Shown: one piece after another, positions 1 to 10,034 of the stretch
How the letters are laid out: each line of letters starts with the position of its first letter
Numbering within the stretch: the stretch's first letter is position 1
Origin: Desmonostoc geniculatum HA4340-LM1
GTDB lineage: Bacteria > Cyanobacteriota > Cyanobacteriia > Cyanobacteriales > Nostocaceae
Assembly (NCBI GenBank): GCA_019359545.1
Contig: JAHHHB010000005.1
Coordinates: 62,001 to 126,000 of the forward strand
DNA: 64,000 nt
Reading direction: 5' to 3'
Translations under genes and position numbers: made by a program
Notes under the pieces: generated by a model
Database searches by the model: none
Told to the model about the DNA's origin: nothing
What the model saw: only the letters and a program-made list of their open reading frames with translations

Positions 1-1
1 A

Positions 2-724
<723 letters not shown>

Positions 725-917
725 TACAACTGTGCAAAATTCCAAATTTCCCAAGCTGAACAACTTAGGTGAGTTCAACTAAGCTCTCTCCAACTCCTCT
801 TTGCGTTGGAGAGGAGCATTATAGGATTTTTAATTTATTTGAATCACAATCATCCGTAGGGTAGCCCAGCTATAATTTGTGTCAACTTAAGCTCAAACGC
901 ATGTCCCACATACGCTT

Positions 918-990
918 TACCCCACCCCCAACCCCTCCCCTTACTAAGGGGAGGGGCGGTTTTGGCTTTAGACAAAACCGGGGTGGGGTA
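918..990. repeat. Palindromic MITE-like repeat with two internal hairpins
   Basis: The outer arms TACCCCACCCC and GGGTGGGGTA close over two inner hairpins: CCCTCCCCTT/AAGGGGAGGG and CGGTTTTG/CAAAACCG. The folded form would be a three-way junction. No coding potential. It lies 190 bp downstream of hetR and could also act as a transcription end or RNA-processing site. Confidence 0.6.
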
Positions 991-1012
991 ACGCTGTGAG
1001 TAATACTTACCC

Positions 1013-1130
1013 CAATACGGTTCGGTTAAAGGGGAAAGGCGAAAGGTTTCAAATACATCCTTTACCCCTTACCCCCTAACCTTTTCTCAGACCACAAGGG
1101 AAGTTCATACTGCTTATCCGAACCGTATTG
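1013..1130. repeat. MITE-like element with 13-bp perfect terminal inverted repeats
   Basis: CAATACGGTTCGG at 1013-1025 is exactly inverted at 1118-1130. The inside is purine-rich on the left (AAAGGGG) and pyrimidine-rich on the right (CCTTTACCCC), so much of the 118 bp can fold on itself. It has no ORF. Confidence 0.6.
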
Positions 1131-1171
1131 ATATTCACCCTGTATTTTCACCCAATTGCAAAGTAGCTAAT

Positions 1172-1810
1172 TCAATTGCTGGGCTGGGTTGGAATAATCG
1201 GTTGCGTTGCAGGTGGCGTAGTCTCGAAACTAGGACTTGAACCCGCAGGTAATGTGATCGGTGGCGTAGACGAAGATGAAACCCCGATAATGCTACTGTC
1301 ACTGCCATCGATACAAGTGTCCAACGCTTGATTCGGGGGAAGCTCGATTTTACCAAGTAAGCCGACTACACACTGACCAAAACGCACTGGTAACAAACTG
1401 CGGCCGCAGTAATTTAAGGCTGCTGGATTAATTGCTTCCTTCGTTATGGAGCTGACGCCGACTACACAGGTAGCTAACTCCTCAGGACGCCTAGCTCTCC
1501 CACAGTAAGAAAAGGCATCTGCGACTGCAATTTCAGTTTGCTTGCCAATTTTAACGACACAAGCGCCAAAATCCCTGGGACGTAGCGCCTGGGCACAGCC
1601 TTGTGATGCTGCTTCTGGCGTTATACCGGCCTTCAGGAGACCTTCTGCACAAACACTGTAATCATTCCTGTAGGACGCAGCGATCGCCATATCAGGTAAA
1701 ATCGTTGTCAACAATCCAGCTATTGCCAAAACTGGTACTGTTAAAATTCCTAAGGTAGAACTACCTTGTTTGTTCTGACCTTTGCTAACCGCTTTTTTGC
1801 TATTTAACAT
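1172..1810 (-). CDS. Secreted Cys-repeat hypothetical protein
   Basis: I do not recognise a named family. The chosen start (MLNSKK) has GGAG 7 nt upstream; two earlier in-frame ATGs fit the ribosome site less well. A basic N-terminus and a hydrophobic stretch ending in AIAAS suggest export through a signal peptide. The body holds about four degenerate units of roughly 36 residues with the pattern C-x(4)-A...P-x-x-F/L-x-x-C-V-V (GACVV, ATCVV, GQCVV), with paired cysteines that could form disulfides outside the cytoplasm. The last 45 residues are Ser/Thr/Pro-rich, like a linker. Function unknown. Confidence 0.75.
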   Translation of the reverse strand: MLNSKKAVSKGQNKQGSSTLGILTVPVLAIAGLLTTILPDMAIAASYRNDYSVCAEGLLKAGITPEAASQGCAQALRPRDFGACVVKIGKQTEIAVADAFSYCGRARRPEELATCVVGVSSITKEAINPAALNYCGRSLLPVRFGQCVVGLLGKIELPPNQALDTCIDGSDSSIIGVSSSSTPPITLPAGSSPSFETTPPATQPIIPTQPSN

Positions 1811-1852
1811 TGCCATTCTCCAAACACCCAAAGTAATGCTAACTTAAATATC

Positions 1853-1915
1853 TGAATTCAGAACTCAGAATTCAGGAGTCAGAATTCAGGAGTCAGAATT
1901 CAGAATTTTGAATTG
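1853..1915. repeat. Short tandem repeat, GAATTCAGAA/GGAGTCA type
   Basis: Direct repeats of CAGAATTCAG and GGAGTCAGAATTC lie upstream of the secreted protein. The inverse orientation appears at 2085-2120. Copies of the same repeat recur at 23345-23385, 23485-23520 and 48460-48500. Confidence 0.6.
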
Positions 1916-2174
1916 GGGACTAAAGTGGGTTAGCATACTGTAAATTGTGTTATTATAAGAAATTGTGTTAATATAATGACTCTTTTGATGACTCTTTGAA
2001 AAAGAGAGCAGATTTCAAGGCAAGTTAAGTACACAACCTCAGTCTGATAGCCAAGCAAAAAGCTGGTTTTATTGCTGATTTGTGACTTCTGAATTCTGAG
2101 TTCTGAATTCTGGATTCTGATGTCAAAGTAGAATGTTTGGGTAAAGTTTAAACAGGATTAGATTAAGGAAACTC

Positions 2175-2783
2175 ATGTCCCGATATAGAGGACCACGCCT
2201 CAGAATTATACGTCGCTTGGGCGACCTCCCTGGATTAACTCGTAAAAGCGCCAGACGCGCTTATCCGCCAGGTCAGCATGGTCAGAATCGCAAGAAGCGC
2301 TCTGAGTATGCTATTCGTCTAGAAGAAAAGCAAAAGCTCCGCTTCAACTACGGTTTAACGGAAAAGCAACTGCTGCGTTATGTGCGGAAAGCCAGACGTG
2401 TTACTGGTTCTACCGGACAAGTGTTGCTGCAATTACTAGAAATGCGTTTGGATAACACCGTTTTTCGGTTAGGTCTAGCTCCGACGATTCCAGCGGCTCG
2501 TCAACTGGTGAATCACGGTCATATAACTGTTAACGGTCGTGTAGTTAATATTGCCAGCTATCAATGTCGTCCTGGTGAAACGATCGCTGTCAGAGACCGG
2601 GAACAATCACGGAAGTTGGTAGAAAATAACTTGCAATATCCTGGTTTGGCCAACCTCCCCAGTCATTTGGAGTTTGACAAAAATAAGTTGGTTGGTAAAG
2701 TCAACGGTGTTATTGAGCGGGAATGGGTGGCACTACAAGTTAACGAACTACTTGTGGTGGAATACTACTCACGACAAGCGTAA
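2175..2783 (+). CDS. rpsD: 30S ribosomal protein S4
   Basis: Primary-binding protein of the small ribosomal subunit; it contacts 16S rRNA and nucleates assembly. The 202-residue length is normal for cyanobacterial S4. The N-terminal S4 region ([14 protein letters not shown]) is followed by the S4 RNA-binding fold around residues 90-155 ([24 protein letters not shown]). The C-terminus VVEYYSRQA is typical. It stands alone with the preceding gene on the opposite strand, so it is probably transcribed from its own promoter in the 2120-2174 gap. Confidence 0.98.
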   Translation: MSRYRGPRLRIIRRLGDLPGLTRKSARRAYPPGQHGQNRKKRSEYAIRLEEKQKLRFNYGLTEKQLLRYVRKARRVTGSTGQVLLQLLEMRLDNTVFRLGLAPTIPAARQLVNHGHITVNGRVVNIASYQCRPGETIAVRDREQSRKLVENNLQYPGLANLPSHLEFDKNKLVGKVNGVIEREWVALQVNELLVVEYYSRQA

Positions 2784-2784
2784 T

Positions 2785-2845
2785 AGTCATTTGTCCTTAG
2801 TCATTTGTCCTTAGTCATTTGCAAAGGACAAATGACCAATGACTA
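2785..2845. repeat. Heptamer-type repeat, AGTCATTTGTCCTT / AATGACC
   Basis: Tandem AGTCATTTGTCCTT units are followed by their inverse (AAGGACAAATGACC AATGACT). The repeat sits between convergent rpsD and moaA and could form a hairpin that ends both transcripts. Confidence 0.6.
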
Positions 2846-3829
2846 CCCGCCAATTTGCGACATAGTGCGGGTGTATGTACCCTTAGTACCAGAGTCGCGT
2901 GCCTTAAAGTTGATTTCTGGCTTGATTGCCAGTAAACGCCTCACCTGTTCTTGTAATTGAGCAGTACTAGTACCGGAACGCAGAGCAGTTTTTAGGTCGA
3001 GTTGACCAGTTTCATTCAATAAACACGGACGCAGCCAACCATCAGCACTCAGGCGCATCCGGTTACAACGATCGCAAAAACATTCTGACATCTGACTAAT
3101 AAATCCCACGGTTCCCTTCGCTCCAGGAATTTGGAACACATCGGCAGGGCCAGCACCACGGACTTGGGATTCTTTCAATCCCCAACGTTCGCGGATGAGT
3201 TGCCGTAAATCGGCTGAAGATACCCAACCGCGATCGCCAAATAAATGCAAATTACCAATGGGCATGAACTCAATAAATCTCACATGCCATTGTTTGTCAA
3301 TTGTCAGGGCAGCTAAATCTAGAACTTCGCCATCGTTAACCCCAGGAATGACCACCACATTCAGCTTCAGTGGGTCAAATCCGACTTCATAGGCAGCTTG
3401 AATTCCCTGCCAAACTTGTTGCCAACGAGAACGACCGCGATTACCGATAATTTGGTCAAAAGTGTCGGCATCGAGAGAATCCAGACTAATATTAATGCGT
3501 CGCAGACCTGCATCGTAGAGGTTCTGTGCCATCGAAGCAAGCAAAAACCCGTTGGTGGTCATTGACAAGTCTTGAGTTTGGGGAAAAGAAGCGATCGCGC
3601 TTACCAAATCTACCACGTGGGGACGTAATAACGGTTCACCGCCAGTAAAACGAAAGCGGCTAAAACCAAGAGGAATAAATACCTCTTGTAAGAGGGTGAG
3701 TAGTTCTTCATCACTCAATAGTTGTTGCTTGAGAATATAGTCCAGTTCCACTCCCTCTGGCATACAGTATTGACAACGGAAGTTGCAGCGATCGATTAAA
3801 CTAATGCGGAGGTAGTCTACCTGGTTCAT
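2843..3829 (-). CDS. moaA: GTP 3',8-cyclase MoaA
   Basis: Radical-SAM enzyme for the first step of molybdenum cofactor synthesis (GTP to 3',8-cyclo-GTP), needed for nitrate reductase. The N-terminal cluster motif is CNFRCQYC (C-x3-C-x2-C) near residue 14, with FTGGEPLL downstream. The C-terminal second 4Fe-4S motif is [11 protein letters not shown] plus a distal cysteine in LRPCL. The C-terminus lacks the usual GG dipeptide at the exact end but keeps a terminal GG (SQIGG). At 328 residues the length is normal. No other moa gene is adjacent in this window. Confidence 0.95.
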   Translation of the reverse strand: MNQVDYLRISLIDRCNFRCQYCMPEGVELDYILKQQLLSDEELLTLLQEVFIPLGFSRFRFTGGEPLLRPHVVDLVSAIASFPQTQDLSMTTNGFLLASMAQNLYDAGLRRINISLDSLDADTFDQIIGNRGRSRWQQVWQGIQAAYEVGFDPLKLNVVVIPGVNDGEVLDLAALTIDKQWHVRFIEFMPIGNLHLFGDRGWVSSADLRQLIRERWGLKESQVRGAGPADVFQIPGAKGTVGFISQMSECFCDRCNRMRLSADGWLRPCLLNETGQLDLKTALRSGTSTAQLQEQVRRLLAIKPEINFKARDSGTKGTYTRTMSQIGG

Positions 3830-3996
3830 TGTTTTTATTTTTATTGTCTTTGATTAATTAAAAACACCACTGAGGTGGTTTACCCCCCCCTCTCCTATTT
3901 TGTTGTAATTGAAAATACCGTCTTATCCCTTAAGTTAGAATTCACAGATTGTGGCATAATAAGCCGGTCGCATATACTACTCGTTAGCTATCAATT

Positions 3997-5028
3997 GTGC
4001 AAGATACCGACCCCATCAATGACCTTGCTGCTGCTTTGCAACAGCCAGCAGATCTCACCTTTGAACTGCCCGATCCAGAAGATGAACAGATTCTAGAGTC
4101 AGATTTTCAACAGCAGCTCGAAATAGCTTGGCAGGTATGCGATCGCTTTGATCTGCAAACTGAAATCTGGCGGGGGCGAATTTTACGGGCGATCCGCGAC
4201 AGAGAGAAAATTGGTGGTGACGGGCGCGGTACAGGTTTTCTCAGATGGCTAAAAGAGCGGGAAATCAGCAAAAGTCAAGCTTATGCCTGGATTCAACTAG
4301 CTAATAGCGCTGATACCCTTTTAGAAGAAGGCAAACTAGACCCCAGTGCGGTGAATAACTTTAGCAAACGGGCATTTGTCGAAACCTCCAAAGCCGTCCC
4401 AGAAGTACAACACATGGTGAGTGAAGCCGCCCAAAAAGGCGATCGCATCACTAGGCGAGAAGTGCGACAACTCACCGATGAATGGACAGCTATGTCCTCA
4501 GAATTACTACCTGAACCAGTCAGAGCAAAAGCCGCAGATAATACCCTTTTGCCGCGCTACATTGCCCCTCTGGTAAAGGAAATGGAAAAACTGCCAGAAT
4601 CGCACCAAAAGTTTATCCAAAAGGAAATAGCTGCCAATCCTGATGTAGATACTTTGAAACAAGTAACTACAGAAGCGCGTAACTTAGCAAAATACCTTAA
4701 AGGGGCAGCTCAAGTCCAGGCCTTGACACAGGAAAATATTGATATCGAAACAGCCTTAGAAGAAGCGCAAAGAGTCGGCTGTTTGAGCGTTGCTGCTGAT
4801 TTGGTGAATCAAGCATCTCAAATCGAACAAACCATCGCCAAACTGTATATGACTTGGAAACGTATCGGCAATTTGGCAGATAGATTATATGTAGATACTG
4901 GTGCAAGTACACCCAACTTGCGATCGCTCCTCACTTGCTTAGAACCTCTCGGTGGTGAAATCATGGAATTGCAACTGAGTGGCACGACAGAACACACAGT
5001 ACGTTTACAAATTCAGGAGACGAATTAG
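3997..5028 (+). CDS. Cyanobacterial hypothetical protein with helix-turn-helix-like segment
   Basis: Not recognised as a named family. The start is GTG at 3997; the frame is open upstream only in a shorter overlapping reading. The 343 residues are acidic at the N-terminus, then show a segment near residues 85-105 (WLKEREISKSQAYAWI) that reads like the DNA-recognition part of ParB/KorB or DUF3102-type proteins. A helical, charged middle and C-terminal half follow (EKLPESHQKFIQKE, coiled-coil-like QASQIEQTIAKLY). This suggests a nucleic-acid-binding or partition-like role, but that is inference. No operon partner is visible. Confidence 0.75.
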   Translation: MQDTDPINDLAAALQQPADLTFELPDPEDEQILESDFQQQLEIAWQVCDRFDLQTEIWRGRILRAIRDREKIGGDGRGTGFLRWLKEREISKSQAYAWIQLANSADTLLEEGKLDPSAVNNFSKRAFVETSKAVPEVQHMVSEAAQKGDRITRREVRQLTDEWTAMSSELLPEPVRAKAADNTLLPRYIAPLVKEMEKLPESHQKFIQKEIAANPDVDTLKQVTTEARNLAKYLKGAAQVQALTQENIDIETALEEAQRVGCLSVAADLVNQASQIEQTIAKLYMTWKRIGNLADRLYVDTGASTPNLRSLLTCLEPLGGEIMELQLSGTTEHTVRLQIQETN

Positions 5029-5612
5029 GGCATTGGGCAAGTGGACAGTGAACAGTGAATAGTAAACAGTTTAGAATCCCCTTGCTTCTAGCCAGGGGAG
5101 ATGTCAAGTATCTTCTGTGTTACCGACAGTTCCATCAAACCAAAACCGTCGTAGCTATACTCCGAAGGTAGAGGGAGAAGTTCCGGCGATCGCTTGTCTC
5201 AACCTCATAACCAAAAAGCGATCGCACTGACACCTGAGTTAAGTAGAATAGGCGATCGCTTGTGTGAAGGTCATAGCCATGAAATGTAAGATACCAACTG
5301 ATAAAATCATCAGCTTTTACCTTCTGGCTTGAAAGTGCTAAGCACTGAGCAAAAATACTAGTACAGCACGGCATAAATAAACCTACCACACCCTGCAAGA
5401 AGCCGCTTTGCGTCTACAAAATGGCGTAAAAGCCGGGAATACAATTCTTTTGACTTTTGACTTCCAAGGTAGCGGTACTAGTCCCCACTCCCCACTCCCC
5501 AGTTATTATTAGTTGAGACTTAAAAATCTGATAAAAATAGATAAAAGGTCACTTGACCTCTAACTATTAATCGGATAGCCTTAGCGTTCAGAAACATTTT
5601 ATTGGGAAACCC
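5029..5612. other. Intergenic stretch, no supported gene
   Basis: Contains several HIP1 octamers, an ACAGTGAAC/AGTGAATAG repeat at about 5040-5070, and a CCCCACT heptamer run at 5480-5501. The only longer ORF (minus strand, 5135-5398) has composition matching repeats and no recognisable motif. The promoter of the next gene probably lies in the last 100 bp. Confidence 0.5.
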
Positions 5613-5990
5613 ATGAACAGAAAACTAATACTTAATTTGCTGTCCACTTCCACAATTTTCGCTTCGCTGATGTCCACCCTGGGAGTATTGAATCCTGCCC
5701 ATGCTAGTATTACTCAGCGATTAATGCACACACAAGACGGTCGTAGCTGTATAACTAATCCACATGGTGGAAAAGATTTTGTGTGTATTCGAGATTCAGA
5801 AAGAAAGCAACCGTATACCTCTCAACAACGTTCCTCAACCATTGTCACATCAGTCTCAGATGAGAATATTGCGATGCTGGACTTTACTGAAGAAGAAAGC
5901 GAAGCCGCAATTAAGTTATTTGCGTGCGACTGTCCATATTGCATAAATTCTTTACGTCAGTTACGTGGTACTGGCAACTTGGTGTATTAG
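5613..5990 (+). CDS. Small secreted Cys-containing hypothetical protein
   Basis: 125 residues starting with MNRKLILN, a hydrophobic core and AHA-S, a convincing Sec signal peptide cut near residue 31. The mature part has two cysteine groups: C-x12-C (around CITNPHGGKDFVC) and a C-terminal CDCPYC that resembles a metal-binding or redox motif. No family recognised. The upstream sequence has GGGAAA before the ATG as a weak ribosome site. It is probably periplasmic. Confidence 0.7.
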   Translation: MNRKLILNLLSTSTIFASLMSTLGVLNPAHASITQRLMHTQDGRSCITNPHGGKDFVCIRDSERKQPYTSQQRSSTIVTSVSDENIAMLDFTEEESEAAIKLFACDCPYCINSLRQLRGTGNLVY

Positions 5991-6310
5991 GCTCGAAAAG
6001 CATTGATGGCGATCGCAATAACTCGTAGTAAAGTGTTAACAACATATTGATAACTTGCATAGATGTACCAATTTTGGATTTGAGATTTGGGATTTTGGAT
6101 GAAAAGTCTTAGTTAAAAAGCTGTTCCAGGAATTCCCAACAACACTACTTATCCTAATTTGGTATAAAGTATACAAACCAAAAAAAGCATTTTTAATTAC
6201 AGCCAGAGGTGAAGAAGACGCGGGAACGCGGAGATGGAGAGATTAATTTTTCGGTGTTACGATGTCTTTGCGTCTTCTTATCGTTTTATCCCCGCGTAAG
6301 AGCGTCCCCT
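5991..6310. other. Intergenic stretch, no supported gene
   Basis: AT-rich with remnants of common filler (GACGCGGGAACGCGGAGA). ORFs here on the plus strand overlap the 3' end of the helicase gene and look spurious. It should hold the ends of the two converging transcripts, but I see no strong hairpin. Confidence 0.4.
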
Positions 6311-8983
6311 TCACTCAACCACTTCATTCACGGGGAATCTATCAATCAGTTGCATTGCCCGATAAGCATTACGCTGGAAAGAGTCGGGCAAATGGGGAAC
6401 ATGGGGTATCTGCGATAATAAATCCAATGTCCGCCGTAAAATTCTTACCACATCGCCTTCATCCAAAGTGGTGTTGTTGCACAGTTCTATCCACTCCATA
6501 CCTAACGCCCATTGTTCTACTAAGGCAATTAACTCAAACTCTAACCATATAGGTAATGCTACGTTATACCGCCGTTGTAGTTGGAACATCTGACGACGAA
6601 TTCCGCGCAGTTTTGCCAAGGCTTCTGCAACTTCATTACTGAGGTCAAAGTTAACCTTACTATCTGGACGGGGAGTTTCTGTCACCAAAGCCGCTGCTGC
6701 TGCTGCTAAATGGTGCGGATCTAAGTTATCCAATTCACCACTAGCGAATACTAAACCCAGCCACAATTCATTTTCACCGCGAATGGCTGCTGCCATTTGC
6801 CCTAGTTGTGTAGGCACTAAGTTATCCAATGCGCCAAAGTGTTGCAAAATTGCGATTAAATTGACAAACTCTTCCCAATGACGTTGTGACTGTTGCTCTA
6901 CTGTACCTTGTAACTCTTCGAGTTCGGCTTCTAGTTCGACATAGCGGGCGCGGCGTTTGAAAATCGTTGCCACACTGCCTGATAGATGTACGGGATGAGT
7001 TTCTACTTGCTCTTGGATGGCGGTAACACGGCTGAGTTGTTCGGCTACTTCTGGTGCCATATATAAAGACTCTACCGGATTGGGAATGCGGGTGGCGATC
7101 GCAAATGTTTCTTGACTACCAAGAAGTAACTGTCCCGGTTTCAAGGGCATTTCTGCTGGTGGTAGCACTTCAGGCGGTACTTCAACTCGTGGCAATTCGG
7201 CATACAAATCCACGACATCCCCTGTACTTGCCACATACCAACGGTTATCGTGTCCCAAGCATACCAAGTAAGGATCTTCACCAGAACCAGGTGTTTTTCC
7301 CACCAACACTGCGGTTATAGGTGTAGACACTGGAATATTTTTGCCTTTGAGACTCAACAGAGTTCCTGACACTGCAAAGCCCAACATCATCGCCAATTGT
7401 TCTTGTCTATCCCTCTGCGCTTGTTCTTGCAGGGTTTTTAATATCTGGCGTTCTACTTTCAAGCGTTGCCGCAATTTCTCATAAATAGCCAGTTCATTTT
7501 CATCAACGGCGGCAATTTGCTCGTGTAATTGCGCTAATTCTGTTTGCAGTTCGGCAATCTCATCGTATTCTGGCCTTAAATGTAAGGTCGCCATATACTG
7601 CCCAAAACTGCGTTCTATCAGTTCCCTGGCTTGCTCTAAGGTATGGGTTTGCAGCAAGTTGAGTACCATGCCGTAACTGGGCGTAAACTGGCTGACTAGA
7701 GGATCTGGCTTGGATGTGGCCAAATATGCGGCTTCTTTAGATCCTTCAAAGGGAGTTTGCACCGTCACCACATGACCTTGTTTATCCATTCCCCGGCGGC
7801 CTGCCCTTCCTGCCATTTGCAGGAATTCGGAAGCGTTCAGGAGGCGGTGTCCGGTGTCAGTACGCTTGGAAAGGGTGGAAATTACTGTTGTCCGGGCGGG
7901 CATATTAATTCCCGCTGCCAGTGTCTCGGTAGCGAATACGACTTTAATTAGCCCTTGCTGAAATAGTTCTTCTACCAGTGCTTTCCATGCAGGTAAAATC
8001 CCAGCGTGGTGGGCAGCAATTCCCCGGTACAGCGGAGCAATTTGTCCAGAACGTCCAGCTTCGGGATTACGGTTTAAAAAATCATCAATTTGTTCCCGTA
8101 AAATTTGGGACTCTTCATTATTTACCAGCCATAAATCACCTACTTCTGCCACTGCTTTATCACATCCCCGGCGGCTGAAGATAAAGTAAATGGCTGGTAG
8201 CATATCCCGTTGTTGTAAGTGGCTCAAGGTATAAATTAAGCCAGGAGCCTCTGGCCTACCAGCTTTCCCGCGATCGCCTTGTTTCCTTTTGCCTCGATTA
8301 GCCAGACGGGGGTTAATTTTGGTTTTGCTGTCATTCAACAGCGGAAATAATCCTTTGGGATTGCAAAAGTGAAATTCCAAAGGTACTGGGCGAAAATCGG
8401 AGTAAATCAGGTCTGTTGGCCCGTGGACACGATTTAGCCAATCGGTGAGTTGATCGCTATTGGCAACCGTTGCCGAAAGGGCTGCCAGTTGAACTTCACG
8501 GGGACAATAGATGATTGATTCTTCCCAAACTGTACCGCGTTGGCGATCGTTCATGTAGTGGCACTCATCCAGCACCACTGCGTCAACGTCTACTAATGAA
8601 ATGCCGACTTGCCCTATGGGTGTACCATAGAGCATATTTCGGAAAATTTCTGTGGTCATCACCAAAATTGGTGCATCCCTGTTAATGGAAGCATCTCCAG
8701 TTAACAGTCCCACGAGATCGAACCCGAATTTTTCTCGAAAGTCACGTAATTTTTGATTCGACAGCGCCTTCAGGGGAGTAGTGTAAAACACACGTTTTCC
8801 TCGTGACAGGGCGCGATAAATGGCGTATTCGCCTACTAATGTTTTGCCTGAACCTGTAGGCGCACAGACAACTACGGAACGTCCAGCGTTGAGGGATGCG
8901 ATCGCATCCTTCTGGAACTGATCCAGTTCAAAGGGAAATATCGACCTGAGGTCAAGTTCAGGAGACGGCGCGGGATAATTCAC
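6311..8983 (-). CDS. Ski2/Mtr4-like DExH-box RNA helicase
   Basis: ATP-dependent RNA helicase of the Ski2-like superfamily 2 group; the plant chloroplast relative ISE2 suggests a role in RNA maturation or decay. Visible motifs: Walker A APTGSGKT near residue 41, motif II DECH (VVLDECHYM) near 138, SAT (LSATV) near 170, and the second RecA domain with QMAGRAGRRGMD (motif VI) near 390. Residues 440-890 carry the coiled and DSHCT-like C-terminal part (EMEWIELCNNTTLDEGDVVRILRR region). 890 residues is normal for cyanobacterial members. It is transcribed alone. Confidence 0.92.
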   Translation of the reverse strand: MNYPAPSPELDLRSIFPFELDQFQKDAIASLNAGRSVVVCAPTGSGKTLVGEYAIYRALSRGKRVFYTTPLKALSNQKLRDFREKFGFDLVGLLTGDASINRDAPILVMTTEIFRNMLYGTPIGQVGISLVDVDAVVLDECHYMNDRQRGTVWEESIIYCPREVQLAALSATVANSDQLTDWLNRVHGPTDLIYSDFRPVPLEFHFCNPKGLFPLLNDSKTKINPRLANRGKRKQGDRGKAGRPEAPGLIYTLSHLQQRDMLPAIYFIFSRRGCDKAVAEVGDLWLVNNEESQILREQIDDFLNRNPEAGRSGQIAPLYRGIAAHHAGILPAWKALVEELFQQGLIKVVFATETLAAGINMPARTTVISTLSKRTDTGHRLLNASEFLQMAGRAGRRGMDKQGHVVTVQTPFEGSKEAAYLATSKPDPLVSQFTPSYGMVLNLLQTHTLEQARELIERSFGQYMATLHLRPEYDEIAELQTELAQLHEQIAAVDENELAIYEKLRQRLKVERQILKTLQEQAQRDRQEQLAMMLGFAVSGTLLSLKGKNIPVSTPITAVLVGKTPGSGEDPYLVCLGHDNRWYVASTGDVVDLYAELPRVEVPPEVLPPAEMPLKPGQLLLGSQETFAIATRIPNPVESLYMAPEVAEQLSRVTAIQEQVETHPVHLSGSVATIFKRRARYVELEAELEELQGTVEQQSQRHWEEFVNLIAILQHFGALDNLVPTQLGQMAAAIRGENELWLGLVFASGELDNLDPHHLAAAAAALVTETPRPDSKVNFDLSNEVAEALAKLRGIRRQMFQLQRRYNVALPIWLEFELIALVEQWALGMEWIELCNNTTLDEGDVVRILRRTLDLLSQIPHVPHLPDSFQRNAYRAMQLIDRFPVNEVVE

Positions 8984-9026
8984 TCAATCACATTTGCAAC
9001 CAGATTGTTTACTATACTAACGTTGG

Positions 9027-9103
9027 GTATTAGTCATTAGTCATTTGTCATTTGTCATTAGTTTTTCACAAATGACCAATGACCAATGACTAATGACTCT
9101 TTA
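9027..9103. repeat. AATGACC/AGTCATT heptamer array
   Basis: Units of TTAGTCATTTGTCATT are followed by the inverse AATGACCAATGACTAATGAC, giving a long hairpin between the helicase and proC. It could serve as a terminator for proC, which ends at 9104. Confidence 0.6.
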
Positions 9104-9922
9104 TTATTTTCCCAGCTCTTGCGATCGCTCTGTGGCAGCTTTTACTGCTTCAATTAAAGCTGAGCGAAATCCTGCCTGTTCTAGCTTGGCAATCCCGGCA
9201 ATTGTTGTACCACCGGGACTGGTAACGCGATCTTTGAGTTCTGCGGGGTGCATTTTGGTTTCTTGCAACAGTTTCGCTGTTCCCAGTACTGTTTGTAAGG
9301 CTAGTTGATTGGCAATGACTCTGGGTAAACCTGCGGCTACTCCGCCATCAGCCAGTGCTTCTACCAACAGCGCTACGTAAGCCGGGCCGCTACCAGATAG
9401 CCCTGTAACTGCGTCCATCAGGACTTCTGAAACTTCTACGACTTCCCCCACAGCAGAAAAAACTTGATGTGCTATTTGGTGATGCTTCTGGTTGGTGTAT
9501 GCACCCAAACAAATGGCAGTAACTCCTGCTCCCACCGTTGCTGGGGTATTGGGCATGGCTCTGATTACTGGCAATTGGATAAACGCAGCTTCCAACTGAC
9601 TTAAAGATACACCCGCCAAGATCGAAATAATCAACGGTGGGTGTTCTATATTCAGAATATCAATATGTGCTAATTCTTGAGCGATAGTACTAAACACCTG
9701 CGGTTTCACTGCCAAAAACACAACTTCTTTTGCTTGGCTGAAAACTTCGCTACTGTCTATCGTTACAGCAACTTTATACTGCTGTTTTAAAAATTCCTGG
9801 CGTGAGGGTAGGGGTTCACTAACTATGACTTCTGAGGATTGATAAATTCCCAGTGCGATAAGGCGGGATAATAGCGATTCTCCCATTACCCCACCACCAA
9901 TTAAGCCAAATTTAATAGTCAT
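9104..9922 (-). CDS. proC: Pyrroline-5-carboxylate reductase
   Basis: NAD(P)H-dependent last step of proline synthesis. The N-terminal Rossmann motif GLIGGGVMGES is at residues 7-17. MPNTPATVGAGVTAI is near 125, and the signature around GLSGSGPAYVALLVEALADGG plus the DRVTSPGGTT motif occur in the C-terminal dimer domain. 272 residues is the normal length. It is the last gene of the conserved block pipX-pipY-sepF-proC, about 110 bp after sepF with a heptamer repeat in between. Confidence 0.96.
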   Translation of the reverse strand: MTIKFGLIGGGVMGESLLSRLIALGIYQSSEVIVSEPLPSRQEFLKQQYKVAVTIDSSEVFSQAKEVVFLAVKPQVFSTIAQELAHIDILNIEHPPLIISILAGVSLSQLEAAFIQLPVIRAMPNTPATVGAGVTAICLGAYTNQKHHQIAHQVFSAVGEVVEVSEVLMDAVTGLSGSGPAYVALLVEALADGGVAAGLPRVIANQLALQTVLGTAKLLQETKMHPAELKDRVTSPGGTTIAGIAKLEQAGFRSALIEAVKAATERSQELGK

Positions 9923-9924
9923 TG

Positions 9925-10000
9925 ATCGTTAGTCATTGGTCATTAGTCATTTGTCATTGGTCATTAGTCATTGGTCATTGTTTATTGTTAACTAACAAAG
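9925..10000. repeat. AGTCATT heptamer array between sepF and proC
   Basis: Repeated TTAGTCATTGGTCATTAGTC, of the same family as at 9027-9103. It lies inside a likely operon, so it may be transcribed. Confidence 0.55.
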
Positions 10001-10034
10001 GACAAAAGACGAAGGACAAAAGACTAATTTAACT

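Noticed and set aside
5135-5398. 87-codon minus-strand ORF
   Set aside because: No motif, no ribosome site, spans several HIP1 octamers; typical chance ORF in intergenic filler.
6209-6552. Plus-strand ORFs of 69 and 96 codons
   Set aside because: They overlap the 3' end of the helicase gene on the other strand and resemble no protein.
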